Positions 16,403-25,825 of a DNA stretch of 64,000 nucleotides are shown piece by piece. The notes beneath the pieces are model-generated. The model worked only from the letters and a program-made list of their open reading frames with translations. It was not told the origin of the DNA and did not search any database. A program made the position numbers and the translations under genes. The number at the start of each line of letters is the position of its first letter. Within the stretch, counting starts at the first letter, position 1. Source of the DNA: Bradyrhizobium sp. CIAT3101 (GTDB taxonomy: Bacteria > Pseudomonadota > Alphaproteobacteria > Rhizobiales > Xanthobacteraceae); contig NZ_CP121634.1 in NCBI RefSeq assembly GCF_029714945.1, positions 2,563,001 to 2,627,000 of the forward strand. Direction: 5' to 3'.

Positions 16403-18076
16403 TCAGCGATTGGCCGGTTCGGCCGTCGTACCCTGCTGACGTTCGCCCTTCAGGACCTGTCCGCGCTGTTTCAGCGTCAGCGCCACGATCTTGTCACCGG
16501 CATCACGCGCAAAATCGATCTCTGCGCCGACCTGCTCTGCGACGAAGATGTCCTGCTCGACCGGCGCGAGCTTGACCGGCCGCTGGTTGGTCCCCTGCAC
16601 ATTGAGCCCCCCGTCCGCGACGAAGATGCGCAGTCCGAAGTTCGGCGTCAGCGGATAGAGCCCGACATAGTCCTGGAGTTGCGTGTCGGTCGGCATCCAT
16701 CTGCTCGTCGCCGCCGGAGGCGGATCGATGCGCTTGGCCTCGACTGCGCCCCCGCCCTGAAACCAGGTGAAGCCATAGCTTCCGTCCGCCTTGCGCCTGG
16801 GCCGCAATACCGCGTCAAACTTGCGCGGATAGAAATCGCCGGCGCTGTCATAGCCCATCTCGAACTCGTTCTGGCCGTCGGCCTGGATGGTCAGGCCGCT
16901 GTCCTTGTGCCGCAGTTCGATGCCAAGGCCGCCCTGCAGGCGATACTTGCCGACCAGCGCGTCGATCAGCTTGGCATCGGCGTCCATCGCGATGTGCGGC
17001 GCGCCGGTCGACCGTGAGGTGTCCAGCAGGCGAAATCCCAATTGTCCAAGGCCGCCGAGCGTGACCAGAGACGTATCGCTCAGCAGGACCACGGCGCGCT
17101 TCGCGTCACGATCGAACCCTGCGAAGGACGAGTAGCCGCCGGTCGCGCCTTCATGGAGGGCGATCGTGTGCCGATTCACGACGGACAGAAACCAGTTTAT
17201 GCCCATGCGGTGCTTGTCGACATCCGTAACCTCTTGCTGAGTCAGTGCGAGCGCCGGCGTGATCGCGCTGTCGCGGGTGCCGAGTTCGCCTTCCATGTAG
17301 CGCAACATGTCCGCCAACGTCGCGCGCACGCCTCCGACGCCGGCCATGTCGGGATGAAAATCCCAAGGCGGTGCGGCCTCGCCGTTGGGGTAATGGCCTT
17401 GCGCCAGATGCACCTGCGGCGGGCGCGTGGCCACATAGGTCTCGTTCATGCCGAGCGGACCGAGCAGGTGTTCGCGAAGCAGCGTCTCGTAGTCCTTGCC
17501 CGCGCGCTTGGCGAGCGCATAGGACAGGACGATCATCGCCGGATTCGAATATTCCCATTTCGAGCCCGGTTCGCGCGTCAACTTGATCGCGGCCAGGGTA
17601 TCAAGCAGGTCTCGCTCGGTTGCGCCGGCATAGGGATTTTTTGGGTCCGGCGGGTGATAGTCGGGGAGGATCGCCGGCAAACCGGACGTGTGCGTCACGA
17701 TTTCGCCGATGGTGATCTCGTGGCCGTTGAATGACGGCACGCTCGTCCCGGGCGGCAAGAGTTTCGCGATGGGATCGTCGAGCGCGATGTCGTGCGTCGC
17801 GATCAGCTCGGCGAGCAGGGCCGCGGTCATCGTCTTGGTGACCGAGCCGATTTCGAAGGCCGTGTGTTCGTCATAGGGGCGCGCGGTCTTGGGATCGGCG
17901 CAGACGTAAGCTGTCGCGACGGTGCCGTTGTCGATCACGCCGGCTGCAACACAGGCGCCGGTGCGATCGCCGGTGAAGCGCTGCGACAGCGCGGCCTTCA
18001 GATCGCTATCGCTGATGGCGAACGCGGGCGACGGGCCGAGCACGACCGCCAGGACAACCCAGAGCCAGGCCTTCAT
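16403..18076 (-). CDS. Exported serine hydrolase, beta-lactamase/class C PBP family
   Basis: 557 residues. A signal peptide covers residues 1-20 (KAWLWVVLAVVLGPSPAFA). The beta-lactamase domain has the catalytic SxxK as SVTK (Ser78, Lys81), the YxN as YSN (Tyr176, Asn178) and an HEG motif near 305 in place of KTG, as in AmpC-like esterases and D-aminopeptidases. About 180 further residues at the C-terminus form a beta-rich region of unknown role. It should act on a peptide or ester in the periplasm. It need not confer beta-lactam resistance; many such proteins are peptidases or esterases. Single gene. Confidence 0.88.
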   Translation of the reverse strand: MKAWLWVVLAVVLGPSPAFAISDSDLKAALSQRFTGDRTGACVAAGVIDNGTVATAYVCADPKTARPYDEHTAFEIGSVTKTMTAALLAELIATHDIALDDPIAKLLPPGTSVPSFNGHEITIGEIVTHTSGLPAILPDYHPPDPKNPYAGATERDLLDTLAAIKLTREPGSKWEYSNPAMIVLSYALAKRAGKDYETLLREHLLGPLGMNETYVATRPPQVHLAQGHYPNGEAAPPWDFHPDMAGVGGVRATLADMLRYMEGELGTRDSAITPALALTQQEVTDVDKHRMGINWFLSVVNRHTIALHEGATGGYSSFAGFDRDAKRAVVLLSDTSLVTLGGLGQLGFRLLDTSRSTGAPHIAMDADAKLIDALVGKYRLQGGLGIELRHKDSGLTIQADGQNEFEMGYDSAGDFYPRKFDAVLRPRRKADGSYGFTWFQGGGAVEAKRIDPPPAATSRWMPTDTQLQDYVGLYPLTPNFGLRIFVADGGLNVQGTNQRPVKLAPVEQDIFVAEQVGAEIDFARDAGDKIVALTLKQRGQVLKGERQQGTTAEPANR

Positions 18077-18245
18077 GGTGTCTCGCGCCCTCGATTGGCA
18101 GGCAGGCTTAATGCTACTGATTGTAACGCTATAGGATTTGCGCTTTTGCCGTCAAGCGGCAGCGTCTGACGCCCTCGATCGTGCTATCGCGAAAGACGGA
18201 GCTGTTGCATCGCCCCTGCTGCGCTCTTGCCCGCTACGCTCTCTT

Positions 18246-18869
18246 TTATGATGAGCCGCTGTCCGACGCCAATCCCGTCCTGCGCCGCAAATCCGTGATC
18301 GCGCGCAAGAAGCTGTCGGCGGGCGTCGTCTCCGGATCGATCAGCCGGTGCAGGCGGAAGCCGTCTTCCAACGCCAGGACCACCGACGCCATCCAGGGCG
18401 GGTTCAGCGTCTCGCCTCTGGCATTGTTCTTCAATGTCGCCTCGACGATGTCGGCAATCAGCTTGCGCCGCGCACGTAGGCGCTTCGCGAGCTCGGGCCG
18501 GCGTTTCTCGGCGCGCGCGACGAACAGGATCATCTCGATATGCAGCAGCGGGGAGCGGGTGAGTGGATCCTGCCGGCCGCGATCCATCGTCTTCAACGCC
18601 GCGATGAAGTCGTCGAGATTTGTGTGCTGCGCTAGGATCTCCATATTGCGCCGGATCGACTGCTCGACGTGATCCTCGAGCATGGCGAAGATCAATTCGT
18701 CCTTGCTTTTGAAATTCGAATAGAACGCGCCGCGGGTGAAGCCGGCCTCGGCCGCGATCGCCTCGATGCTGGCGCCGCCGATGCCGTCTCGTTCGAACAC
18801 GCGGGCTGCCGCCTCGAACAGCTTGTCGCGCGTGTCGTCCCTGGTCGGCCTGGTTCTCACCCTTGACAT
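18246..18869 (-). CDS. TetR-family transcriptional regulator
   Basis: 207 residues. The N-terminal helix-turn-helix spans about residues 13-58 (RDKLFEAAARVFERDGIGGA, then AEAGFTRGAFYSNFKSKDEL). The rest is a helical ligand-binding domain. It is divergent from a cytochrome P450 gene, and a perfect palindrome lies 23 bases upstream of its start, so it most likely represses both itself and the P450. Ligand probably the P450 substrate or a related molecule, which is inference. Confidence 0.92.
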   Translation of the reverse strand: MSRVRTRPTRDDTRDKLFEAAARVFERDGIGGASIEAIAAEAGFTRGAFYSNFKSKDELIFAMLEDHVEQSIRRNMEILAQHTNLDDFIAALKTMDRGRQDPLTRSPLLHIEMILFVARAEKRRPELAKRLRARRKLIADIVEATLKNNARGETLNPPWMASVVLALEDGFRLHRLIDPETTPADSFLRAITDLRRRTGLASDSGSS

Positions 18870-18891
18870 CGGTCCAGTTTAGGGCAGAATG

Positions 18892-18919
18892 CAACTCGAT
18901 ACAATAATGTATCGAGTTG
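18892..18919. promoter_or_regulatory. Perfect palindromic operator in the TetR/P450 divergon
   Basis: Two perfect 12-base arms, CAACTCGATACA (18892-18903) and TGTATCGAGTTG (18908-18919), are separated by ATAA. The site sits between the divergent starts at 18869 and 19002. Size and symmetry are those of a TetR-dimer operator. Confidence 0.8.
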
Positions 18920-19001
18920 ATAGATCACGGGGATGGTTACGCGGAGGCTTTCGGGGCGGCCTCGCGTATCGTGTCATGCGGCAACCGATGTCGAGGTCAC
19001 C

Positions 19002-20231
19002 ATGAACGAGCAAGTGCAACCAGCAGGCGAGCCGCTGTTCAATCCTCTGGCACCGGACTTCATCCGCAATCCTTATCCGCATTACGACCGGCTGCGCACG
19101 GTCGATCCGATCCACGAGACGGCGTTCGGCCAGTTCGTCGCCAGCCGCCATGCCGATGTCAGCCTCGTGATGCGCGACAAGCGCTTCGGCAAGGACTTTG
19201 TCGAGCGCACGACGCGCCGCTATGGCCCCGCGATCATGAACGAGCCGGTGTTCCGCAGCATGAGCTACTGGATGCTGCAGGCCGATCCGCCCGACCACAC
19301 CCGTTTGCGCGGGCTCGTCGTGAAGGCCTTCACCGCGCGGCGCGTCGAGGACATGCGGCCGCGCATTCAGGAGATCGTTGACCAGACCATCGATGCGGTG
19401 ATCGACCGCGGCCACATGGACCTGATCGAGGATTTCGCCTTTCGTCTGCCGGTCACCATCATCTGCGACATGCTCGGCATCCCCGAGGAGCATCGCGAGG
19501 TCTTCTACAAGAGCTCGCGCGACGGTGGGCGGCTGCTCGATCCGGTGCCGATGACGCCCGAGGAGATCGCGAAGGGCAATGCCGCCAACATGATGGCGCA
19601 GATGTACTTCCAGCAGCTGTTCGAGCTGCGCCGCCGCAGCCCCGCTGACGATCTCACGACCCAGCTGGTGCAGGCCGAAGAAGACGGCAACAAGCTCACC
19701 AATGAGGAGCTGACGGCCAACATCATCCTCTTGTTCGGCGCCGGCCACGAGACCACCGTCAATCTGATCGGCAATGGCCTGTTGGCGCTCCATCGCAACC
19801 CGGACCAGCTCGCGCTCTTGAAGGCGCGGCCCGACCTGATCACCAACGCGATTGAGGAGTTCCTGCGCTACGATTCGTCGGTCCAGATGACCGGCCGCGT
19901 CACGCTGGAGGAGATCGACGATCTCGGCGGCAAGCGGATCCCCAAGGGCGAGACCGTGCTCTGCCTGCTCGGCTCGGCCAATCACGATCCGGCGGTCTAT
20001 CCTGATCATCCGGACCGGCTGGACATCACCCGGCCGAACGTCCGGCCGCTGTCGTTCGGCGGCGGGATCCATTTCTGCCTGGGGGCCCAATTGGCGCGCA
20101 TCGAGGCCGAGATCGCCATCGCGACGCTGTTGCGCCGGTTGCCGGATCTGCGCATCGACGACGTCGAAAACCCGGCATGGCGTCCGACTTTCGTACTGAG
20201 GGGCCTCAAGCAACTGCCGGCGAGCTGGTGA
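19002..20231 (+). CDS. Cytochrome P450
   Basis: 409 residues, a soluble bacterial class I P450 of normal length. The heme ligand is Cys359 in FGGGIHFCLGAQLARIE. The I-helix oxygen-binding motif GAGHETT is at about 246-252, and the K-helix ExxR reads EEFLR. It hydroxylates an unknown substrate using electrons from a ferredoxin or flavodoxin that is not encoded nearby. The start at 19002 (MNEQVQPAGEPLFNPL) is preferred over an upstream in-frame start at 18933 that would overlap the regulatory region; it has GAGGT five bases upstream. Controlled by the divergent TetR protein by inference. Confidence 0.95.
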   Translation: MNEQVQPAGEPLFNPLAPDFIRNPYPHYDRLRTVDPIHETAFGQFVASRHADVSLVMRDKRFGKDFVERTTRRYGPAIMNEPVFRSMSYWMLQADPPDHTRLRGLVVKAFTARRVEDMRPRIQEIVDQTIDAVIDRGHMDLIEDFAFRLPVTIICDMLGIPEEHREVFYKSSRDGGRLLDPVPMTPEEIAKGNAANMMAQMYFQQLFELRRRSPADDLTTQLVQAEEDGNKLTNEELTANIILLFGAGHETTVNLIGNGLLALHRNPDQLALLKARPDLITNAIEEFLRYDSSVQMTGRVTLEEIDDLGGKRIPKGETVLCLLGSANHDPAVYPDHPDRLDITRPNVRPLSFGGGIHFCLGAQLARIEAEIAIATLLRRLPDLRIDDVENPAWRPTFVLRGLKQLPASW

Positions 20232-20331
20232 GGGCGCCCGGCGTTAACCTCCGTGCGCAACAGTCGCTGTGACTTCGCCACACTTCCCTTTATATAAGGG
20301 GCAGTTCCGGCGCGCCTGAAGCTTGGTTGTA

Positions 20332-20359
20332 GGCTTGGGTTTGAAAGGCTTGGGTTTGA
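20332..20359 (+). repeat. Short direct repeat before the AsmA gene
   Basis: GGCTTGGGTTTGA occurs twice, at 20332-20344 and 20347-20359, a 15-base period. It lies in the untranslated leader about 30 bases before the GTG start. A role is not evident. Confidence 0.6.
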
Positions 20360-20390
20360 CCCGGGTGCCGGCTTGGCCGAGGGGAGACCC

Positions 20391-23300
20391 GTGCAGACGA
20401 CGCTGCTCGGATTGGCAATTGCCTTTATCTTAGCGCTGCTGGCCGCGCTGGTCGGGCCTTATTTCGTCGACTGGAACCAGTTCAGGCCCCAGTTTGAGGC
20501 GGAGGCGAGCCAGATCATCGGCGTGCCGGTGCGCGTGGCCGGTGAGCTCGATGCGCGGCTGCTGCCGGCGCCGACGCTGCGGCTGCGCTCGGTCACCTTC
20601 GGCGGCAACAACGATCTCGGCCGGCTGCGTGCCGACAAGCTCGATGTCGAGTTCAGCCTGAGCTCCCTGATGCGCGGCGAATGGCGCGCCACCGAGCTTT
20701 CGGTCGGCGGCATGGCGGTTGATCTCGGGCTCGACACCAGGGGCAGGGTCGATTTGCCGTCCACGGCGAGCGGCACCTTCAACCTGGCTTCGCTCGCCAT
20801 CGAACGCCTGAACCTCACCGGCCGCATCGCGTTTCATGACGCCGCCAGCCGCTCGACGCTGGAGCTCAACGACATCGTCTTCTCCGGCGACGTCCGCTCG
20901 CTCGCGGGTTCAGTGCGCGGCGACGGCAATTTCACCGCCGCAGGCGTGCGCTATCCGTTCCGCGTCTCCTCCGGTCCGAGCCCCGACGGCAGCGCCACCC
21001 GTCTTCACCTCAACATCGATCCCGGCGAGCGCGCCATTCTCGCCGATCTCGAAGGCGTTCTTGCCTTCGACAACCGCCAGCCGAAATTCGACGGCGCGCT
21101 GACGCTGGCCGTGCCGCCGGCGAAGAAGCCGGGCGAGGCGGGGCCGATGCCCTGGAAGCTCACCGCAAAACTCAAGGCCGATCCGGCCGGTGCCAAATTC
21201 GACCAGATCGACGCGAGCTTTGGCCCGGAAGACACCGCCCTGAAGCTCGGCGGCGTTGGCGATCTCAAGTTTGGTGCCTCGCCGCTGCTGCGCGCGGTGC
21301 TGTCGGCGCGGCAGGTCGACGCCGACAAGCTCGCCGGCCGCGACGATGCCGAGCCGCTGCGCATCCTGCCGGCGCTGCGTGCGGGTCTTGCCGCGATCCC
21401 GCAGGCGCCGATCCCGGCGCAGATCGAGTTCAACTCCGACCAGATCATGCTGGGCGGCCGCCCGCTCCAGAACATCACGACCGAGCTGCAGACGGACGGC
21501 CGGTCCTGGACCTTCCAGCGGCTCGAGCTGCGCGCCCCCGGCATGACGCAGCTCTCGCTCAACGGCGCCACGCCGGGTGCCGACAGCTTCAGCGGCCGCC
21601 TCAGCGTCGAGTCCTCCGATCCCGATACGCTGGTGGCCTGGCTCCTGGGCCGCAGCGAGGTCAACCGCCGCAGCACGCGGCCGTTGCGCGTTGCCGGCGA
21701 CGTGACGATCGCCGCCAACCATCTCGCCATCGACAAAATGAAGGCCGACATCGAAGGCGGCGCCGTCGAGGGCCGCATTGCCTTCGTGCAGACCGGCGCC
21801 AGCAAAGGCTCGCGGATCGATGCCGAGCTCAAGGCCGACCGTCTCGATCTCGACACCGCCGCGAGTTTTGTCCGCGCGCTGGCCGGACCGCAGGGCGAAT
21901 GGCCGGAGGAGGTAAAGCTCTCGCTCGACGTCGGCCGCGCGATCTCGGCCGGACAGGAGCTGCGGCCGTTCGCGGCAAGGCTCGGCTACGGTCCGACCTC
22001 GCTGTCGCTGGAGCAGTTGCGCTTCGGCCAGGCCAGCGGCGTGACCACGGAGGCGAGCGGCAGTTTCGATCGCACCAGGGCCACCGGCAAGCTCGCGCTG
22101 AAATCCTCGGCCAATTCGCTCGGCGACCTCACGGCGCTGCTGGAACCTATCGCGCCGGCGCTGCGCGCACGCTTCGATGCGATCGCGCCGCTGCCGGGCG
22201 CAACACGCCTGAAGCTCGACCTCAGCCTCGACAAGAACGCCGAACACGCCGATCGCAGCGACGCGCGCGTCGTGTTCGACCTCGATGCGCCGCAGCTCAA
22301 GGCCACCGCGACGCTCGCCGCGCAGCCGCTGGTGGCCGCGGTCAACGGCATCGATATCGGAAAAATGCGCGACAGCGACTTCACGCTGGAGTCGAAACTG
22401 TCATCGCCGCAGGCCGCTTCGCTGACGGCGGTGCTCGGCCTCGATCGCATCGTCGCGGCAGGCGAGGGCGCCTCGCAGATCGCAGGCAAGCTGAGCGGCG
22501 CGTGGCGCCGGCCGTTGCAACTGAACGCCAAGCTCAGCGGCGGCGGGCTGGATGCGGACGCCCAAGGCAGCGTCGAATTGTCGACGCCGGAGCCGAAGGC
22601 CAGCATCAATTTGCGCGTCCGCAACGCCAATCTGGCGCCGCTGTTCGGGACCAGCCCGGCCGACAAATCGGCGCAGAATGTCAGTCTTTCCTCCCGCGTC
22701 GGACTATCCGGCAATCGTCTGACCCTCGACGATCTCGACAGCACCGCTTTCGGCTCGCACCTGCGCGGCCGACTCGCCATGACGCTCGATCAGGAGAAAC
22801 GCATTGATGGCGAATTCGGGCTCGACACGCTCGATCTGATGCCCGCGCTCGCGCTTGCCGTCGGCGCGGCCGGGCGTGACAGCGGCGAGGCGCTGAGCGC
22901 AGGTCTCGTCGGCGGCTGGCGCGGCCGGATCGCGTTCCAGGCATTGCGCGGCGGCCTGCCGGGCGGGATCGAGATGCGCCCGTTCAGCGGCACGATCAAG
23001 GGCGACGGTCAGTCGCTTGCGCTCGATGCGCTCAAGGGCGGCGTCGGTGGCGGCGAGATGACCGCAAGCCTCGATGCGCGCAACGGCCCCGGCGGTCTGG
23101 CGCTGAACGCGCATCTCGACCTCACCAATGTCGATGCGGCCTCGCTGCGCTATCGCGATCTGGCTTTGACGAAGGGGCGCGCCTCGGTGCAGATGACGCT
23201 GACGAGCCAGGGCCGCAGCGTCTCGGCGCTGACCGGCGCGCTCGCCGGCAACGGCACGGTGACGCTGGACGCGGCCGAGATCAGCGGGCTCAATCCGCGC

Positions 23301-24023
23301 GCCTTCGAGATCGCGATCCGTGCCAGCGACGGCGGGCAGGTCGGCGACGACAACCGATTGCGTCAGCTCGTCGAGCCCGCATTGTCGGCCGCTCCCATTG
23401 CGGTGGCATCAGTGCAGATCGCGTTCACGATCCGCGACGGCCGCCTGCGCGTCGGCGCAACGCCCCTTGAAGCGAAGAATGCGCGCGCGATCGTCTCCGG
23501 CGGTTACGACATTCCCGCCGACCAGGCCGACATCCGCGCCAGCCTGACGCCGATCATGACCGGTCTCTCCGGTGCGCCGCCGGAGATCCAGCTGTTTGCG
23601 GCAGGCCCACCCGACAAGCTCAGCCGCACCGTCGATCTCACGCCGCTGTCGTCGTGGCTTGCAGTGCGCACGATCGATCGCGAGACGCGAAGGCTGGATG
23701 CGATCGAGCGCGGCGAGCCGCCGCCGGCGACCGCCGCGCTGCCGACGTTGGTCTCGCCCGAGCCCGAGCCCGCTCCGTCGCTGACCGACGTTCCGATGCC
23801 CGGCCGCGATCCGCGCCGCGCCCCGCCGAAGGCAAAGGTTGAGCCCAAGGTCGCACCGATGCCGAAGGCGCCGCTTGCCGCCCCTGCGGCACCGAGCCCG
23901 CCGCTCGCGAGCCAGCAGGTCGCACCCCTGCCGCCCCCGATCGACGTGCGGCCCGCGCCAGGCCCGCCGCCCGCAAAGCCCCGGCCGAAGCCGCCGTTGG
24001 TCCTGACGCCGTCGAATCCCTGA
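20391..24023 (+). CDS. AsmA-family membrane-anchored protein (very large)
   Basis: 1210 residues. One membrane helix at the N-terminus (TTLLGLAIAFILALLAALVG) is followed by FVDWNQFRPQFEAEASQIIG, the standard AsmA opening, and DARLLPAPTLRLRSVTFGG. The long periplasmic part is beta-rich with an AsmA C-terminal region (SGLNPRAFEIAIRASDGGQ). The last 100 residues are rich in proline and alanine. AsmA-like proteins are proposed bridge-like lipid carriers between inner and outer membrane. GTG 20391 is chosen because GGGGAGA lies six bases upstream; a TTG at 20373 is less likely. A TATATA stretch at 20291-20296 may be the -10 element. Monocistronic. Confidence 0.9.
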   Translation: MQTTLLGLAIAFILALLAALVGPYFVDWNQFRPQFEAEASQIIGVPVRVAGELDARLLPAPTLRLRSVTFGGNNDLGRLRADKLDVEFSLSSLMRGEWRATELSVGGMAVDLGLDTRGRVDLPSTASGTFNLASLAIERLNLTGRIAFHDAASRSTLELNDIVFSGDVRSLAGSVRGDGNFTAAGVRYPFRVSSGPSPDGSATRLHLNIDPGERAILADLEGVLAFDNRQPKFDGALTLAVPPAKKPGEAGPMPWKLTAKLKADPAGAKFDQIDASFGPEDTALKLGGVGDLKFGASPLLRAVLSARQVDADKLAGRDDAEPLRILPALRAGLAAIPQAPIPAQIEFNSDQIMLGGRPLQNITTELQTDGRSWTFQRLELRAPGMTQLSLNGATPGADSFSGRLSVESSDPDTLVAWLLGRSEVNRRSTRPLRVAGDVTIAANHLAIDKMKADIEGGAVEGRIAFVQTGASKGSRIDAELKADRLDLDTAASFVRALAGPQGEWPEEVKLSLDVGRAISAGQELRPFAARLGYGPTSLSLEQLRFGQASGVTTEASGSFDRTRATGKLALKSSANSLGDLTALLEPIAPALRARFDAIAPLPGATRLKLDLSLDKNAEHADRSDARVVFDLDAPQLKATATLAAQPLVAAVNGIDIGKMRDSDFTLESKLSSPQAASLTAVLGLDRIVAAGEGASQIAGKLSGAWRRPLQLNAKLSGGGLDADAQGSVELSTPEPKASINLRVRNANLAPLFGTSPADKSAQNVSLSSRVGLSGNRLTLDDLDSTAFGSHLRGRLAMTLDQEKRIDGEFGLDTLDLMPALALAVGAAGRDSGEALSAGLVGGWRGRIAFQALRGGLPGGIEMRPFSGTIKGDGQSLALDALKGGVGGGEMTASLDARNGPGGLALNAHLDLTNVDAASLRYRDLALTKGRASVQMTLTSQGRSVSALTGALAGNGTVTLDAAEISGLNPRAFEIAIRASDGGQVGDDNRLRQLVEPALSAAPIAVASVQIAFTIRDGRLRVGATPLEAKNARAIVSGGYDIPADQADIRASLTPIMTGLSGAPPEIQLFAAGPPDKLSRTVDLTPLSSWLAVRTIDRETRRLDAIERGEPPPATAALPTLVSPEPEPAPSLTDVPMPGRDPRRAPPKAKVEPKVAPMPKAPLAAPAAPSPPLASQQVAPLPPPIDVRPAPGPPPAKPRPKPPLVLTPSNP

Positions 24024-24243
24024 GAAATCGGCCCTCTTCGCTGCTACGGCCGCGCAGGCCCTGCGCGGTCGTAAACACATTCGCTCGCATTTGAATGAAT
24101 TCTGCCCGGCAAAACTGAACTGCCGATTTTACTGGATTCTCGCGTTTGTTCCCTAGGCTCTGTCCCAGAGGAATCCGGAGTCCTGCTCGCACAAGCAGGA
24201 TCAACCGCCAAGAACTTGAATACCAAGAACTGGGGTTATCGAG

Positions 24244-25368
24244 ATGAACGGGGCACCATCGCTTCTGCAGGATCTGGACGACGCGATCGCGCGCGGCACC
24301 GACGAAAGCCGGGCTAAGGCGTTGTGGCATGCGACCGACCTTTTGATCACCGGTCGCTATGTCGACGACGAGATCAGCATGTTCGGCGAGGTCATCGGCC
24401 GGCTTGCCGACGAGATCGAGGTCGAAGCGCGGGCGCAGCTTTCCGAGTTGATGGCCGGCTGCGATCATGCACCGCTCAACGTCATCGAGAAGCTCGCTTT
24501 GGACGACGAGATCGAGGTCGCTGGTCCCGTGCTGCGCGATTCGAACCGGATCGACGAGAAGGTCCTGGTCGAGAGCGCCATGACCAAGGGCCAGGCCCAT
24601 CTGCTCGCGATCTCCCAGCGTGATGCGATCGGCGAGGCCGTGACCGACGTGCTCGTCAAGCGTGGTAACCAGGAGGTTGTCACCTCGGTCGCCAGGAACG
24701 AGGGCGCGCGCTTCTCCGGCTCGGGCCTGCTGCACATGGTCCGCCGCGCGGAGGGCGACTCGATCCTCGCCGAGCAGCTCGGCCTGCGCAAGGACGTGCC
24801 GCGCCACATCTTCCAGCAGCTCATCTCCAAGGCGTCGGAAGACGTCCGCCGCCGGCTCGAGACCGAGCGCCCCGAGATGATGTCGCAGATCCAGAGCTCG
24901 GTGACCGAGGTTACCGGCGATCTGCAGTCCAAGTTCGGCCCATCCTCGCGCAGCTATTTCGTCGCCAAGCGCGTGGTAACGACGCAGTACCGGCAGGGCA
25001 ACCTGAACCAGATCTCGATCTCGAATTACGCGCGCCAGCATCGCTTCGACGAGGTGCAGATCGGCCTGTCACTGCTGTCGTCGCTGCCGGTCGATGTGAT
25101 CGAGCGTGCGCTGATGGACCGCAACCGGGAGATGATCCTGGTGCTGTGCAAGGCGCTCGATTTCTCCTGGGACACGACGATGTCGCTGCTGTTCCTCGGC
25201 GCCAAGGATCACCTGATCACGGCGCGCGAGCTCCACGACAACGAGCGCGATTTCGGCCGGCTCAAGATCGAGACCTCACGCAGCATTCTGAAATTCTACC
25301 AGTCGCGCAAGAACAGCGCCGGCACCGATCCCGCGACGGGTCGTCAGCCCGAGCTCCAGGTTCACTGA
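24244..25368 (+). CDS. DUF2336 domain-containing protein
   Basis: 374 residues, helical and soluble, no signal peptide. It matches the alphaproteobacterial DUF2336 family in length and pattern (for example LATDLLITGRYVDDEISMFG-like opening, ISNYARQHRFDEVQIGLSLL, then a helical repeat-like body). No catalytic motif is recognised. The family is often found near cell-envelope or signalling genes, but its role is unknown. It is followed 25 bases later by a small gene on the same strand, probably cotranscribed. Confidence 0.8.
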   Translation: MNGAPSLLQDLDDAIARGTDESRAKALWHATDLLITGRYVDDEISMFGEVIGRLADEIEVEARAQLSELMAGCDHAPLNVIEKLALDDEIEVAGPVLRDSNRIDEKVLVESAMTKGQAHLLAISQRDAIGEAVTDVLVKRGNQEVVTSVARNEGARFSGSGLLHMVRRAEGDSILAEQLGLRKDVPRHIFQQLISKASEDVRRRLETERPEMMSQIQSSVTEVTGDLQSKFGPSSRSYFVAKRVVTTQYRQGNLNQISISNYARQHRFDEVQIGLSLLSSLPVDVIERALMDRNREMILVLCKALDFSWDTTMSLLFLGAKDHLITARELHDNERDFGRLKIETSRSILKFYQSRKNSAGTDPATGRQPELQVH

Positions 25369-25393
25369 ACGGGACATCGAGGGAGTATTTGCA

Positions 25394-25639
25394 ATGTTGC
25401 CTCAATTCGGTACCGCAGTTCGCAAGAACAAAGGCCTCGCCAAGAACCTCCCCGCCGAGACGGGCGGAGCGGCTCCGGAGAAAGCCACGGTCGACGCCGC
25501 ATGGCTCGTGCTGGAAGCCGCCAACGATCTCGGCGACCACGCCGCGATCGAAGCCTGCCGCCGTGTCATCGATGCCGAGCTGAACGGCACGGTCGCCGCC
25601 AGCGCAGACACCGATCTCGTGCTCGGGTACTTCCGGTAA
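25394..25639 (+). CDS. Small hypothetical protein downstream of DUF2336
   Basis: 81 residues, no signal or membrane segment. The N-terminus is basic (AVRKNKGLAKNLP), and the remainder is predicted helical (VDAAWLVLEAANDLGDHAAI). GGGAG lies about 10 bases before the ATG. Its position 25 bases after the DUF2336 stop suggests a two-gene operon. Function not recognised. Confidence 0.7.
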   Translation: MLPQFGTAVRKNKGLAKNLPAETGGAAPEKATVDAAWLVLEAANDLGDHAAIEACRRVIDAELNGTVAASADTDLVLGYFR

Positions 25640-25696
25640 GGCAGCGCGGCTGCCGCCCCGCAATTTCGCGACCGGGCGATTAGCCGCAGCTATCGC

Positions 25697-25782
25697 AGGG
25701 TGGGCAAAGCGAAGCGTGCCCACGACTTTCTGTCATCGTGCTGGATCCGTGGGCACGGCGCACATGCGCCTTTGCCCACCCT
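25697..25782. repeat. Long palindromic repeat, 'gggtgggcaaagcgaagcg' family, copy 1
   Basis: Outer arms AGGGTGGGCAAAG (25697-25709) and CTTTGCCCACCCT (25770-25782) are perfect. Inside lie GCGTGCCCACG and CGTGGGCACGGCGC, which extend the pairing. A second copy lies at 53265-53354. It can fold into a long hairpin and is intergenic. Confidence 0.9.
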
Positions 25783-25825
25783 ACGATTTCAGACTCGCGG
25801 AGGCATGACTGGATCCGTCGTGCGA

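Noticed and set aside
16403..18076. Beta-lactamase conferring resistance
   Set aside because: The motifs (SVTK, YSN, HEG) equally fit esterases and D-peptidases, and the extra C-terminal region is unlike true class C beta-lactamases.
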